A stretch of 64,000 nt of DNA from G965229605 sp965229605 (GTDB lineage Bacteria > Pseudomonadota > Alphaproteobacteria > CBDDJK01). The DNA lies in contig OZ245892.1 in the NCBI GenBank assembly GCA_965229605.1, positions 2,663,876-2,727,875 of the forward strand, given 5' to 3'. Positions 17,608 to 26,213 of the stretch are shown here, piece by piece. Every line of letters begins with the position of its first letter. Position 1 is the first letter of the stretch. The notes under the pieces are model-generated. The model was given only the letters and a program-made list of their open reading frames with translations. It was not told the origin of the DNA and did not search any database. Position numbers and translations under genes: made by a program.

Positions 17608-18737
17608 TGAACACTTCACCGAATATACCTCAACAAACATACGAACCGGGTCAGCATCCCGACTTGCCGCCACCAGCCGGAACCGTTGGCCCGCTGGTCT
17701 GGATCAGGAAAAACCTGTTTGACGGCTGGTTTAACAGTCTGATGACTCTTTTGTGCATTTATCTTTTGTATAAACTGATTCCACCTGCGCTTGATTTTCT
17801 GATTTTTGATGCGGTGCTATTTGCCGAAAGTCGCAACCAGTGCCGCGAGTTTGGAAGCGGGGCCTGCTGGGCCTTTATCAGGGCGCGGATTGACTTCTTT
17901 ACCTATGGTTTCTACCCGCGCGAGGAACGTTGGCGCGCCATTATCGCTTTCCTGCTGCTATTTGTCGCGATTGCCCCCGTCCTGTTTGAACAGGCCCGCC
18001 AATATAAAAAATGGTTTATCTTTACCGCCATCTATCCCGTGCTGGCCGGATGGCTCTTGCTGGGCGGGCTGGGACTGGAGCCCGTTGATACCGATAAATT
18101 TGGCGGCATTCTGCTCACCCTGGTTTTGGGCGTGACCGGGATTGCCCTGTCATTCCCTATCGGCGTGGTCCTGGCCCTTGGACGCTATAATACCACCATG
18201 CCTACCGTCCAGATTCTCTGCGTCTTTTTTATCGAGGTCTGTCGCGGCGTGCCGCTGATTACCCTGCTCTTCATCGCCTCAACCATGCTCAACTATTTCC
18301 TGCCGCCCGGCACCGAATTTGACCTCTTGCTGCGCGTCATCATCATGGTCACCATCTTTGCCTCCGCCTATATGGCAGAGGTCGTGCGCGGCGGACTACA
18401 AGCCCTCCCCAAAGGACAGTTCGAAGCCGCCGAAGGCCTGGGACTGCACTATTGGCAGTCCATGCGCCTCATCATCCTGCCACAGGCTCTAAAAGTCTCC
18501 ATCCCCGGAATCGTCAATACCTTCATCGGACTCTATAAAGACACAACGCTGGTGCTGATTATCGGATTGCTCGACTTGCTCGGAACCGGACGTAACGCGC
18601 TGGCCGATATGACCTGGAGTGGGCTCGCCCTGGAAGTCTACCTCTTCGCCGCCCTGTTCTTCTTCATCTCATGCTACGCCATGTCACGCTATTCGCTTTA
18701 TCTGGAACAAAAACTTCACACAGGTCTCCGCCGGTAG
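17607..18737 (+). CDS. aapM: General L-amino acid ABC transporter permease AapM
   Basis: A 376-residue permease. The N terminus is proline-rich and cytoplasmic, then there are about eight membrane segments with the EAA loop AEVVRGGLQALPKGQFEAAEGLGLHYWQSMRLIILPQALK. The unusual large periplasmic segment with CREFGSGACWAFIRARI is an AapM/BztC feature. It forms the membrane channel with AapQ. It overlaps aapQ by one base and precedes aapP by 17 bases. Confidence 0.92.
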   Translation: MNTSPNIPQQTYEPGQHPDLPPPAGTVGPLVWIRKNLFDGWFNSLMTLLCIYLLYKLIPPALDFLIFDAVLFAESRNQCREFGSGACWAFIRARIDFFTYGFYPREERWRAIIAFLLLFVAIAPVLFEQARQYKKWFIFTAIYPVLAGWLLLGGLGLEPVDTDKFGGILLTLVLGVTGIALSFPIGVVLALGRYNTTMPTVQILCVFFIEVCRGVPLITLLFIASTMLNYFLPPGTEFDLLLRVIIMVTIFASAYMAEVVRGGLQALPKGQFEAAEGLGLHYWQSMRLIILPQALKVSIPGIVNTFIGLYKDTTLVLIIGLLDLLGTGRNALADMTWSGLALEVYLFAALFFFISCYAMSRYSLYLEQKLHTGLRR

Positions 18738-18754
18738 AGGCTAAAGGGGGAAAT

Positions 18755-19522
18755 ATGGTTGTGCAAGCGCAACAAAATACAGACGAAAACCTTGCCGTTG
18801 AAATGAAAGATGTCAATAAATGGTATGGGCAGTTCCATGTGCTGAAAAGCATCAATATGTCGGTCCAGCGTGGCGAAAAACTGGTTATTTGTGGCCCCTC
18901 CGGGTCCGGGAAATCGACCGTCATTCGTTGTATCAACCGCTTGGAGGCCCATCAGCAGGGCAACATTATTGTTGACGGGGTTGAATTGACCGATGACCTT
19001 AAAAATATTGAGCGCATCCGTCGGGAAGTCGGCATGGTCTTTCAACATTTTAACCTGTTTCCGCATTTGACCGTGCTGGAAAATTGCATTCTTGGGCCAG
19101 TCTGGGTGCGCAAGCTGCCGCGCAAAGAAGCGATTGACACCGCCATGCATTATCTGGAGCGGGTGCGGATTCCTGATCAGGCTTCCAAATTTCCGGGCCA
19201 GCTTTCTGGCGGGCAGCAGCAGCGGGTGGCGATTGCCCGTTCGCTTTGTATGCGCCCGCGCATCATGCTGTTTGATGAGCCGACCTCGGCGCTTGATCCT
19301 GAAATGATCTCCGAAGTGCTGGATGTGATGGTTGATCTGGCAGACACCGGCATGACCATGCTTTGTGTCACCCACGAAATGGGCTTTGCCCGAAAAGTCG
19401 CCGATTGCGTGATTTTCATGGATCAGGGCGAAATTATCGAACGGGCAAATCCTGAAGAATTTTTCACCAATCCGCAATCCGAGCGCAGCAAATTATTCCT
19501 TAGTCAGATTTTAGGCCATTAG
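18755..19522 (+). CDS. aapP: General L-amino acid ABC transporter ATPase AapP
   Basis: A 255-residue ABC ATPase with Walker A GPSGSGKST, signature LSGGQQQR, Walker B IMLFDEPTSALD and switch His in VTHEMGFA. It energises amino-acid import by AapQM. ATG 18755 is chosen because AAAGGGGGAA precedes it; a longer frame from 18671 would overlap aapM by 67 bases without support. It is the last gene of the aapJQMP unit; no strong terminator follows. Confidence 0.93.
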   Translation: MVVQAQQNTDENLAVEMKDVNKWYGQFHVLKSINMSVQRGEKLVICGPSGSGKSTVIRCINRLEAHQQGNIIVDGVELTDDLKNIERIRREVGMVFQHFNLFPHLTVLENCILGPVWVRKLPRKEAIDTAMHYLERVRIPDQASKFPGQLSGGQQQRVAIARSLCMRPRIMLFDEPTSALDPEMISEVLDVMVDLADTGMTMLCVTHEMGFARKVADCVIFMDQGEIIERANPEEFFTNPQSERSKLFLSQILGH

Positions 19523-19546
19523 ATTTTAGGGGGTAGATTTTCTTTC

Positions 19547-19575
19547 TTGACAGCAAAGCTATATCCTGCGATATT
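19547..19575 (+). promoter_or_regulatory. Putative sigma-70 promoter of the TRAP/sugar operon
   Basis: TTGACA at 19547-19552 and GATATT at 19570-19575 are separated by 17 bases, about 55 bases before the dctQ start codon. The -35 is a perfect consensus and the -10 is imperfect. It would drive the dctQMP-kinase-aldolase-isomerase genes. Confidence 0.5.
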
Positions 19576-19630
19576 CGTTTTAAAGTTCTTTCGAAGATTA
19601 TACGTTTAATCCGAAAGTGAGGGGGTAGCA

Positions 19631-20230
19631 ATGGCAGGGATAATCGCAACAACCGGCTATCTATGGCTTAATCGCCTGAATAGCCGTATTCTCTATTATG
19701 GACGCGGGGCCGCAGCCGTTGCCATTGGGTTGATGGTGGTGATTATCCTCACCCAGGTCGTCTTTCGCTATATTTTCAACAACGCCCTGGCCTGGCCCGA
19801 TGAAGCCGCCCGCTTTCTAATGTTATGGATGACCGCTTTGATCGCGCCAACCGCCTATCGTCAGGGCGGCTTTGTCGCGATTGATATGGTCAATAGTCTG
19901 CTGCCCGGCCTGCTGGCTCGCCTCTTGACTCTGGCCTTGCTGCTGCTGTCGCTGGTCGTGCTGGTGGTCGCCTTTAATGAATCGCAGTCGCATGTGAAAT
20001 CCGGCTGGCTATTCGCTTCTTCTTCGCTGAAAATCCCCTTGCAGCTGATCGGCATGAAAGCCGTCAAGATCAAGCTGGCCTGGATGTATATGTCCTTGCA
20101 AGTCGGTTTCTTCCTGCTGATTCTGGTCAATATCGAACTGGTCTGGCGCAATCTGCTGGAACTGCTGCGACCCGGCGAAACTTTGCCAGATATTTCAGCG
20201 AAAAACAGCACAAATCAAGAGGAGAAATAA
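19631..20230 (+). CDS. TRAP transporter small permease (DctQ type)
   Basis: A 199-residue protein with four membrane segments, including the DctQ hallmark IILTQVVFRYIFNNALAWPDEAARFLMLW followed by GAxxAYRxGG-like APTAYRQGGFVAIDMV. It forms the membrane complex with the DctM protein that starts three bases downstream. A strong ribosome site (GAGGGGG) precedes the ATG. The substrate is not evident from this subunit; the following sugar-metabolic genes suggest an acidic sugar such as sulfoquinovose. Confidence 0.9.
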   Translation: MAGIIATTGYLWLNRLNSRILYYGRGAAAVAIGLMVVIILTQVVFRYIFNNALAWPDEAARFLMLWMTALIAPTAYRQGGFVAIDMVNSLLPGLLARLLTLALLLLSLVVLVVAFNESQSHVKSGWLFASSSLKIPLQLIGMKAVKIKLAWMYMSLQVGFFLLILVNIELVWRNLLELLRPGETLPDISAKNSTNQEEK

Positions 20231-20233
20231 GTC

Positions 20234-21523
20234 ATGCTCGCCCTTTTCCTTCCTCTCTTCCTGCTGTTCCTGCTGATCGGACTGCCCGTCTTTTTCGGGA
20301 TGTTGGCGGCTCCCGGTATTCTGCTCTGGCTCAATGGCGATGCCGGGGATATCCGGCTGCTCTATCGCAATGTCTATAACGGGATCGATTCCTTCCCCCT
20401 GATGGCCATCCCCTTCTTTATGCTCGCTGGCGAAATGATGAATCGTGGCGGCATTACCCACCGCATCGTCGAATTCTCCCAGGCCTGTATGGGGCATTGG
20501 CGCGGCGGGCTGGCGCAGGTCAATATCCTAAGCTCCATGCTGTTTGCCGGGCTTTCTGGATCGGCCGTCGCTGATACCTCGGCCATCGGGTCAATGATGA
20601 TCCCCGCCATGGAGAAAAATGGCTATAAACGCAAATTTGCCGCCGCCGTCACCGCTGCCTCCTCCGTCATCGGGCCCATCATCCCGCCATCGGGAATCAT
20701 GATTATCTATGCCTATGTCATGGGCGAAAGCGTCGCCGCCCTGTTCCTTGGCGGGCTGGTGCCCGGCGTGCTGGTCGGCGTCAGCCTGATGACCATCACC
20801 TATTGGCTCGCCCGAAAAGGTGACCTCCCACCCGCAACCGACCGCATGCCCTGGGATCAACGCTGGGAAGCCACCAAAAAAGCCTTCCTGCCGCTCCTCA
20901 CCCCCGTCATCATCCTTGGCGGAATCCTGGGCGGAGTCTTCACGCCAACCGAAGCCTCCGCCGTGGCCGCCGCCTATGCCTTCTTCGTCGGTGTCTATGT
21001 CTTGCGCTCGTTCTCGCTAAAAGAACTGCCCGATGTGCTGGTGCGCTCCGCCCTGGCCTCCGCCGTCGTGCTGCTGCTGGTCGGCGCCGCTATGGCCTTC
21101 AAAACCGTGGTCAGCCTCTCCCACGCGCCAGAAATCATGGCCGAATTCATCCTTACCCTCACCGAAAACCCCCTGATTCTGCTGTTCCTGATCAATATCC
21201 TCCTGTTCATCGTCGGAATGTTCCTCGATGCCGGACCCGCTATTATCATCCTCAGCCCAATCCTCGCCCCCGTCTTCGTCGACCTCGGCGTTCATCCCGT
21301 CCATTTCGCCATGATCATGTGTGTCAACCTCACGGTCGGACTCGCTACACCGCCAATGGGACTGGTGCTGTTCGTCGCCTCCGCCGTGTCCGGGGAAAAA
21401 GTCGAAACCATCTCAAAAGCAATCCTGCCATTCCTCGCCGCAGAAATCGTGGTCATCTTCTTGATCACCTTCGTCCCACCCATTACCCTATTCCTGCCGC
21501 GGTTCTTCGGCTTTATCCAGTAG
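20234..21523 (+). CDS. TRAP transporter large permease (DctM type)
   Basis: A 429-residue protein with about twelve membrane segments. Family features include PFFMLAGEMMNRGGITHRIVEF, GLSGSAVADTSAIGSMMIPAM and GPIIPPSGIMIIYAYVMGESVAALFLGG. It is the sodium-driven transport subunit of a TRAP system and works with the adjacent DctQ and the periplasmic DctP protein. Its position as second gene of the operon ties it to the kinase, aldolase and isomerase downstream. Confidence 0.93.
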   Translation: MLALFLPLFLLFLLIGLPVFFGMLAAPGILLWLNGDAGDIRLLYRNVYNGIDSFPLMAIPFFMLAGEMMNRGGITHRIVEFSQACMGHWRGGLAQVNILSSMLFAGLSGSAVADTSAIGSMMIPAMEKNGYKRKFAAAVTAASSVIGPIIPPSGIMIIYAYVMGESVAALFLGGLVPGVLVGVSLMTITYWLARKGDLPPATDRMPWDQRWEATKKAFLPLLTPVIILGGILGGVFTPTEASAVAAAYAFFVGVYVLRSFSLKELPDVLVRSALASAVVLLLVGAAMAFKTVVSLSHAPEIMAEFILTLTENPLILLFLINILLFIVGMFLDAGPAIIILSPILAPVFVDLGVHPVHFAMIMCVNLTVGLATPPMGLVLFVASAVSGEKVETISKAILPFLAAEIVVIFLITFVPPITLFLPRFFGFIQ

Positions 21524-21556
21524 TTCTCAATCACTCGACAAAAGAAAGGGAGAAAA

Positions 21557-22666
21557 ATGACAATCCTGTCCATCTTGGAAAATACCCCTCTACAAAAAAA
21601 ATGGGGGCGGCTTGCTGCCAGTGCCCTGCTTGCCGGAAGTATGCTAAGCCTCTCGGCTCTGCCCCTGCCAGCCGATGCCGCAGACTATAAACTGCGCGCA
21701 ACCGCTAACTCCAACGAAAATGACGAAGACTATGACGGACTCATCGTCTTTAAAGACTATGTCGAAAGTGCCTCCAACGGGGCCATCGAAGTCGAACTCT
21801 TTATCGGTACCCAGCTTTGCTCCAAAGGGGCAGAATGTATGCAAGGAATCGCCGATGGCTCCATCGATATCTATATCACAACATCCGGGGGAGCCGCCGG
21901 GATTTTCCCCTATGTGCAGATTTTCGACCTGCCCTATCTGATGTCCAGCGACCGGGTCGCAGAAGCTGTGCTTTCCGGCGATTTCACCCGCCAGCTGCGC
22001 GACTGGGCCCTGGAGGACTCCGGCGGAATGATCCGCTTGATGACCGTCGGCAATACCGGAGGTTGGCGCAATTTCGCCAATACCAAGAAAAGAATCCAGG
22101 GACCTGCCGATTTTGACGGACTGAAAATCAGGACCGTTGTGGCTGATCTGCCGCAGGAACTGGTCTCTGCGCTTGGGGCTTCGCCAACGCCTATTCCGTG
22201 GCCGGAACTCTTTACCTCCTTACAGACCGGGGTGGTCGATGGCACCAAAAACGGCATCACTGATATCATGGGCATGAAATTTCCCGAAGCAGGGCTGCAA
22301 TATCTGACGCTGGACGGCCATGCCTATATGGCAGCCTTATGGTGGATGTCGAATGACAGCTTCATGAAACTGCCAGAAGATATGCGCCGTGTCGTGGTGG
22401 ATGGATTCTATGCCTTGCAACAGGCAACCTTTGCCTCTCCAAAGCGCAAGTCCATTCAGGCCTATAATGATTTTGTCGCAGGTGGCGGTGATCTCTATGT
22501 GCCGACTCCGGCTGAAAAAGCGGCCCTGCGGGACTCTGCAGCCCCGGTCTATGCCTGGTTTCAGGACAATATCGACCGTGGCCCCGAAGTCTTTGAGGCT
22601 TTGAATCAATCTGTTCAGCAAGTAGAAGCTGATCTTGATGCGGCTTACGGGAGTGACCTTAAATAG
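21557..22666 (+). CDS. TRAP transporter substrate-binding protein (DctP family)
   Basis: A 369-residue periplasmic receptor with a Sec signal peptide (hydrophobic LAASALLAGSMLSLSALPLPADA, cleavage after ADA near residue 38). The mature protein has the TRAP receptor order: VELFIGTQLCSKGAECMQGIADGSIDIY, RVAEAVLSGDFTRQLRDWA, and PWPELFTSLQTGVVDGTKNGITD. AAAGGGAG precedes the ATG. Two cysteines in CSKGAEC could form a disulfide. The ligand is unknown. The gene is followed by a terminator-like hairpin, as expected when more receptor than enzyme is needed. Confidence 0.9.
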   Translation: MTILSILENTPLQKKWGRLAASALLAGSMLSLSALPLPADAADYKLRATANSNENDEDYDGLIVFKDYVESASNGAIEVELFIGTQLCSKGAECMQGIADGSIDIYITTSGGAAGIFPYVQIFDLPYLMSSDRVAEAVLSGDFTRQLRDWALEDSGGMIRLMTVGNTGGWRNFANTKKRIQGPADFDGLKIRTVVADLPQELVSALGASPTPIPWPELFTSLQTGVVDGTKNGITDIMGMKFPEAGLQYLTLDGHAYMAALWWMSNDSFMKLPEDMRRVVVDGFYALQQATFASPKRKSIQAYNDFVAGGGDLYVPTPAEKAALRDSAAPVYAWFQDNIDRGPEVFEALNQSVQQVEADLDAAYGSDLK

Positions 22667-22696
22667 GAGTCCTTTATAAGCTGATAAGGTAAAAGC

Positions 22697-22737
22697 GGGC
22701 TGGCCGCGTAGTGTGTGAGAGCCAGCCCCTTTATTTT
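22697..22737 (+). terminator. Terminator/attenuator after the TRAP receptor gene
   Basis: GGGCTGGC (22697-22704) pairs with GCCAGCCC (22721-22728) and is followed by CTTTATTTT. The eight-base stem lies 20 bases before the kinase gene, so it probably attenuates rather than ends the operon. Confidence 0.65.
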
Positions 22738-22757
22738 CATTCTGGTTCAGGCGGTAA

Positions 22758-23711
22758 ATGGTTCGTTTATTGATCACGGGTCAGGTCGTGATGGACAGTC
22801 TGTTCCATATGGATGCGATCCCGGACAGACCAAGGAAATATCAGGCAAAATCAGGTTTGATGGTTGGCGGTGGTTGTGCAGCCAATGGCGCGGTTGCCGC
22901 CGCCCGTCTGGGGGGCAGTATTATGCTGGCTTCACGGGTTGGCGCGGATATCCTTGGCACCCATTGCATCAGGGAACTTGAGGCCGAAGGGATTGATTGT
23001 CGCCTGGTTACGTCTGTCCCGGAGTCATCGACGTCTCATTCAGCGATTATGATTGATCAGGACGGCGAGCGTATGATTGTCAATAATCGTGGTGGGCCGT
23101 TTTCTGATGCACCGATTGAGCATTTTGAGGATTTGTTGTCGGCGGATGGGCTGGATGATTTTGATGCCTGTCTGGTTGATACGCGCTGGTCAGCTGCCGC
23201 CGATTGGGCTTTGCGGTTGGCGCAGGCGCAGAAAATTCCGGGGGTCCTTGATGCCGAACCTCCTGTGCCAGAACATCTGATGGAAAAAGCCAGCCATATT
23301 GCCTTTTCGGAAGCCGGGCTGGCAAGCGTTGCCGGGATTGAGCCTGAAACAGGCGGAGCGGGTTCAGACTGGATACCACAAGCCTTGTCGATTGTTCAAA
23401 ACCGTTATGATGGGCGTTGTCTGGTTACAGCTGGCGCGCAGGGGGCTTATGTGAGTGATGAAAAAATGATCACGCATATCCCGGCGCCATCGGTGACAGT
23501 GGTTGATACTTTGGCGGCCGGAGATGTCTGGCACGGGGCTTTTGCCTTTAGGCTGGGACAGAAAAAAGAGTTAGAGAATGCTGAAAATGCGCTTTTTGAC
23601 GCCATGCGCTTTGCCAATGTTGCGGCGGCGTTGAAATGCACAAGGCCCGGCGGGCGGTCTGGCGCGCCAAATTATAAGACGGTTTTAAACTTTATGAATG
23701 AATGGATATAA
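22758..23711 (+). CDS. PfkB-family sugar kinase, sulfofructose kinase (YihV)-like
   Basis: A 317-residue ribokinase-fold enzyme with the GG motif MVGGGCAANGAVAAARLG and the catalytic anion-hole motif DTLAAGDVWHGAF near residue 255. From memory it closely follows E. coli YihV (6-deoxy-6-sulfofructose kinase): KYxA at 27-30, SHIAFSEAGLA, and ALKCTRPGGRSG near the C terminus. The three YihV residues I recall as binding the sulfonate (Lys27, Asn109, Arg138) correspond here to Lys27, Asn109 and Arg143 (in DTRW). The predicted reaction is ATP-dependent 1-phosphorylation of sulfofructose. It ends one base before the aldolase start. A different acidic ketose is the main alternative. Confidence 0.75.
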   Translation: MVRLLITGQVVMDSLFHMDAIPDRPRKYQAKSGLMVGGGCAANGAVAAARLGGSIMLASRVGADILGTHCIRELEAEGIDCRLVTSVPESSTSHSAIMIDQDGERMIVNNRGGPFSDAPIEHFEDLLSADGLDDFDACLVDTRWSAAADWALRLAQAQKIPGVLDAEPPVPEHLMEKASHIAFSEAGLASVAGIEPETGGAGSDWIPQALSIVQNRYDGRCLVTAGAQGAYVSDEKMITHIPAPSVTVVDTLAAGDVWHGAFAFRLGQKKELENAENALFDAMRFANVAAALKCTRPGGRSGAPNYKTVLNFMNEWI

Positions 23712-23712
23712 T

Positions 23713-24744
23713 ATGCAGGCTGGAAAATTATGGGGGATGCGTCGTCTTGCGGGCCAAGACGGGCGTTTTAAAATGATTGCGGTTGATCAGCGTCCACCAA
23801 TCAAGGCTCCGATTGCGGCGCATTACGGGGTGCCGGTTGAAAAGGCCCCTTTTGCCGATGTTGCAAAGTTCAAGCGGCATCTGGTGACCTCTTTGATGGG
23901 GGAGGCCACGGCCTTCCTGCTTGATCCGCATTTTGCGGTCCCGGCCTGTTTATCCAGCCTTGACCCACGCTGTGGGCTGGTTGTCACGCTGGAGGATTCG
24001 CAATTCACGGACGATGGAAATGGACGCTATTCCGAAGAAATTGATCATTGGTCGGTTGCCAAGATCAAGCGCATGGGCGGGAATGCGGTTAAATTATTGA
24101 TCTGGTATCGCCCGGATGCCGGTGAGAAATCGGTCCGCCATCAACAGGATTTTGCCAAACGCACCGGAGAGGCCTGCGCGCATTATGATATTCCGTTTTT
24201 GCTGGAGCTTCTGGTGCATCCACTGGAATCTGACCAGGAGCAAAGTCAGGACTATGTTGAAATGCAAAGCAAACGTTCTGATCTGGTGCTGCAATCGATT
24301 GAGGATTTTGCCAAGCCGGACTACGGGGTTGATATCTTCAAGCTGGAATCGCCGATTGCCGCCCCGTCCTTGCCACCCTTTGGCGAAAGCGCAACGACTC
24401 AATCGCTTTTTAAAGAAATGGGGCAGCTTGCCGGGCGGCCCTGGGTCATGTTGTCTGCCGGTGCCGGGAAAGACCAGTTTTTCAATGTTCTGTCCTACGC
24501 CTATGAGGCCGGAGCATCGGGCTATCTGGCCGGGCGGGCTATCTGGCTCCAGGCCATTGACCAGTTCCCGGACTGGGCAGGCATTACCCGCGAGCTTGAA
24601 GGAACCTCTCGCGCTTACATGAAAAAGCTGAATGATCTCACCGATAAACAGGCCCGGCCCTGGTTTGATCATCCGGCCTATGGCGAAAAGCCCGATATTG
24701 TGCCAGCTGATGGCGGCTTTCGCCTTGAGTATGCAGAAATCTGA
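23713..24744 (+). CDS. Class I aldolase of the LacD/YihT family
   Basis: A 343-residue TIM-barrel aldolase. The barrel opens with GRFKMIAVDQRPPIK; the Schiff-base lysine is Lys210 in VDIFKLESP; the phosphate-binding end is GASGYLAGRAIW. This family includes tagatose-1,6-bisphosphate aldolase (LacD) and sulfofructose-1-phosphate aldolase (YihT). With the YihV-like kinase just upstream (one-base gap), cleavage of a 1-phosphorylated sulfoketose to DHAP and sulfolactaldehyde is the most economical guess. Sequence alone does not separate this from tagatose-bisphosphate aldolase. At 343 residues it is longer than YihT and nearer LacD. Confidence 0.75.
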   Translation: MQAGKLWGMRRLAGQDGRFKMIAVDQRPPIKAPIAAHYGVPVEKAPFADVAKFKRHLVTSLMGEATAFLLDPHFAVPACLSSLDPRCGLVVTLEDSQFTDDGNGRYSEEIDHWSVAKIKRMGGNAVKLLIWYRPDAGEKSVRHQQDFAKRTGEACAHYDIPFLLELLVHPLESDQEQSQDYVEMQSKRSDLVLQSIEDFAKPDYGVDIFKLESPIAAPSLPPFGESATTQSLFKEMGQLAGRPWVMLSAGAGKDQFFNVLSYAYEAGASGYLAGRAIWLQAIDQFPDWAGITRELEGTSRAYMKKLNDLTDKQARPWFDHPAYGEKPDIVPADGGFRLEYAEI

Positions 24745-24779
24745 CCATCGGTCATGTTAAAGCCAGCTAGAGGATAGGA

Positions 24780-26213
24780 ATGTCCATGCGCCTTGGTGTT
24801 CTTCCGGTTGCGCGGGCGACCTTTGATGTCGATTATGCGCAAACCATCTATCGCGCCATGTCTGCGGCCCTTGCACATACAGGCCATGACCTGATCGGGC
24901 CTAAAGAGCTTTTATTTGACCCGGATGAAACGCAACTGGCTCTGACAAAATTAGCAGAAAATTCGCTGGATGCGCTTTTGATTTTGCAGGTGACCTTTAC
25001 CGATGCCCAAATTGCCAGCCAGGCTGGCGAGATATTTGATGGACCGCTCTATTTTTGGGCAGCCCCGGAGCCTCGGCTTGGCGGGCGGCTACGGCTGAAT
25101 GCTTTTTGCGGCCTTAATCTGGCCAGCCATGCGCTTGGTTTGCGCGCTAGAGATTTTGGCTATCTTTATGCTGACCCCGATGCACCGCAGGTGAGGGAGT
25201 CGCTGGTACAGCTATTGGCTGGAAAACACGGTTGCAAGCCAGCAACCGCCCGCAGAAGCCCGGTTAAGGAGAGAACCAGAAAAGCCGGGAAAGAACTGGC
25301 AGCCTCCCTTGCCGGGACAAAAATCACCCGGATTGGCGATCCGCCGGGCGGGTTTGATAGCTGTTATTATGATCGTGACCAGCTGAAGGATATTTTTGGC
25401 GTATCGGTTGACACGCTGGAGCTGGATCATCTGTTCTCACGCGCCGGACAGGTTTCACCGGCTCAGGTCACAGAAATTCAGGCCAATGTCATGGAAAAAT
25501 CCACCGGTCTTGCTGATCTGGATGCCGAAGCGGTTGACCGCTCGCTGCGCCTTTTCGGCGGCTTGCAGGATATCAGAAAGGATCAAAACTGTGCGGCGAT
25601 GGCTGTGCGCTGCTGGCCTGAATGTTTTACCGAATTTGGTGGGGCGGTTTGCGGGCCCTTATCCATGATGGGGGAGGGGATGGACGAAAAAGCCGTGCCT
25701 TGTGCTTGCGAGGCCGATGTTAACGGCGCCCTGACCCAGATTATCTTGCAGCGGGTTTCAGGACAGGCCGTGTTTATGACTGATCTTGTTGATATCGATT
25801 CAAAAGACGATACGGCAGTGGTCTGGCACTGCGGGCAGGCCCCACTCTCTATGGCCAATCCGGCGCAACGGCCTGAAACAACCGTTCACTCAAATAGAAA
25901 GCTGCCTTTGCTGTTTCAATTTGCTCTGAAACCGGGGCCGGTGACCTTTATGCGTATTTCACGGGCCTATGGGCAGTTGCAGATGATATTGGCCTATGGC
26001 GAAATGCTGGACCGCCCGGCCCCCTTTACCGGGACCTGCGGCACCGTCCGCTATGAAGGCGGGGCAGAATCGCTGCTTGAACAGATATTCAATAGCGGGA
26101 TTGAGCATCATATGGCACTGGCCTATGGGGATCATCGCGATATGCTGAAAAGTATCGCGGCGGCCTTTGATTTACCCATTTACGAATTGACGAATTCTTT
26201 TCATAATGCCTGA
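24780..26213 (+). CDS. L-fucose/L-arabinose isomerase-like sugar isomerase
   Basis: A 477-residue protein with the three-domain fucose-isomerase layout. The C-terminal catalytic part carries CWPECFTEFGGAVCGPLSMM, PCACEADVNGALTQIILQ (metal-binding Glu and Asp region) and HCGQAPLSMA. These enzymes use a divalent metal to interconvert aldose and ketose. In this operon the likely role is the aldose-to-ketose step before the YihV-like kinase. Some non-classical sulfoglycolysis pathways are reported to use isomerases unrelated to YihS, which would suit this. GAGGATAGGA precedes the start; a second ATG two codons later is possible. Confidence 0.75.
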   Translation: MSMRLGVLPVARATFDVDYAQTIYRAMSAALAHTGHDLIGPKELLFDPDETQLALTKLAENSLDALLILQVTFTDAQIASQAGEIFDGPLYFWAAPEPRLGGRLRLNAFCGLNLASHALGLRARDFGYLYADPDAPQVRESLVQLLAGKHGCKPATARRSPVKERTRKAGKELAASLAGTKITRIGDPPGGFDSCYYDRDQLKDIFGVSVDTLELDHLFSRAGQVSPAQVTEIQANVMEKSTGLADLDAEAVDRSLRLFGGLQDIRKDQNCAAMAVRCWPECFTEFGGAVCGPLSMMGEGMDEKAVPCACEADVNGALTQIILQRVSGQAVFMTDLVDIDSKDDTAVVWHCGQAPLSMANPAQRPETTVHSNRKLPLLFQFALKPGPVTFMRISRAYGQLQMILAYGEMLDRPAPFTGTCGTVRYEGGAESLLEQIFNSGIEHHMALAYGDHRDMLKSIAAAFDLPIYELTNSFHNA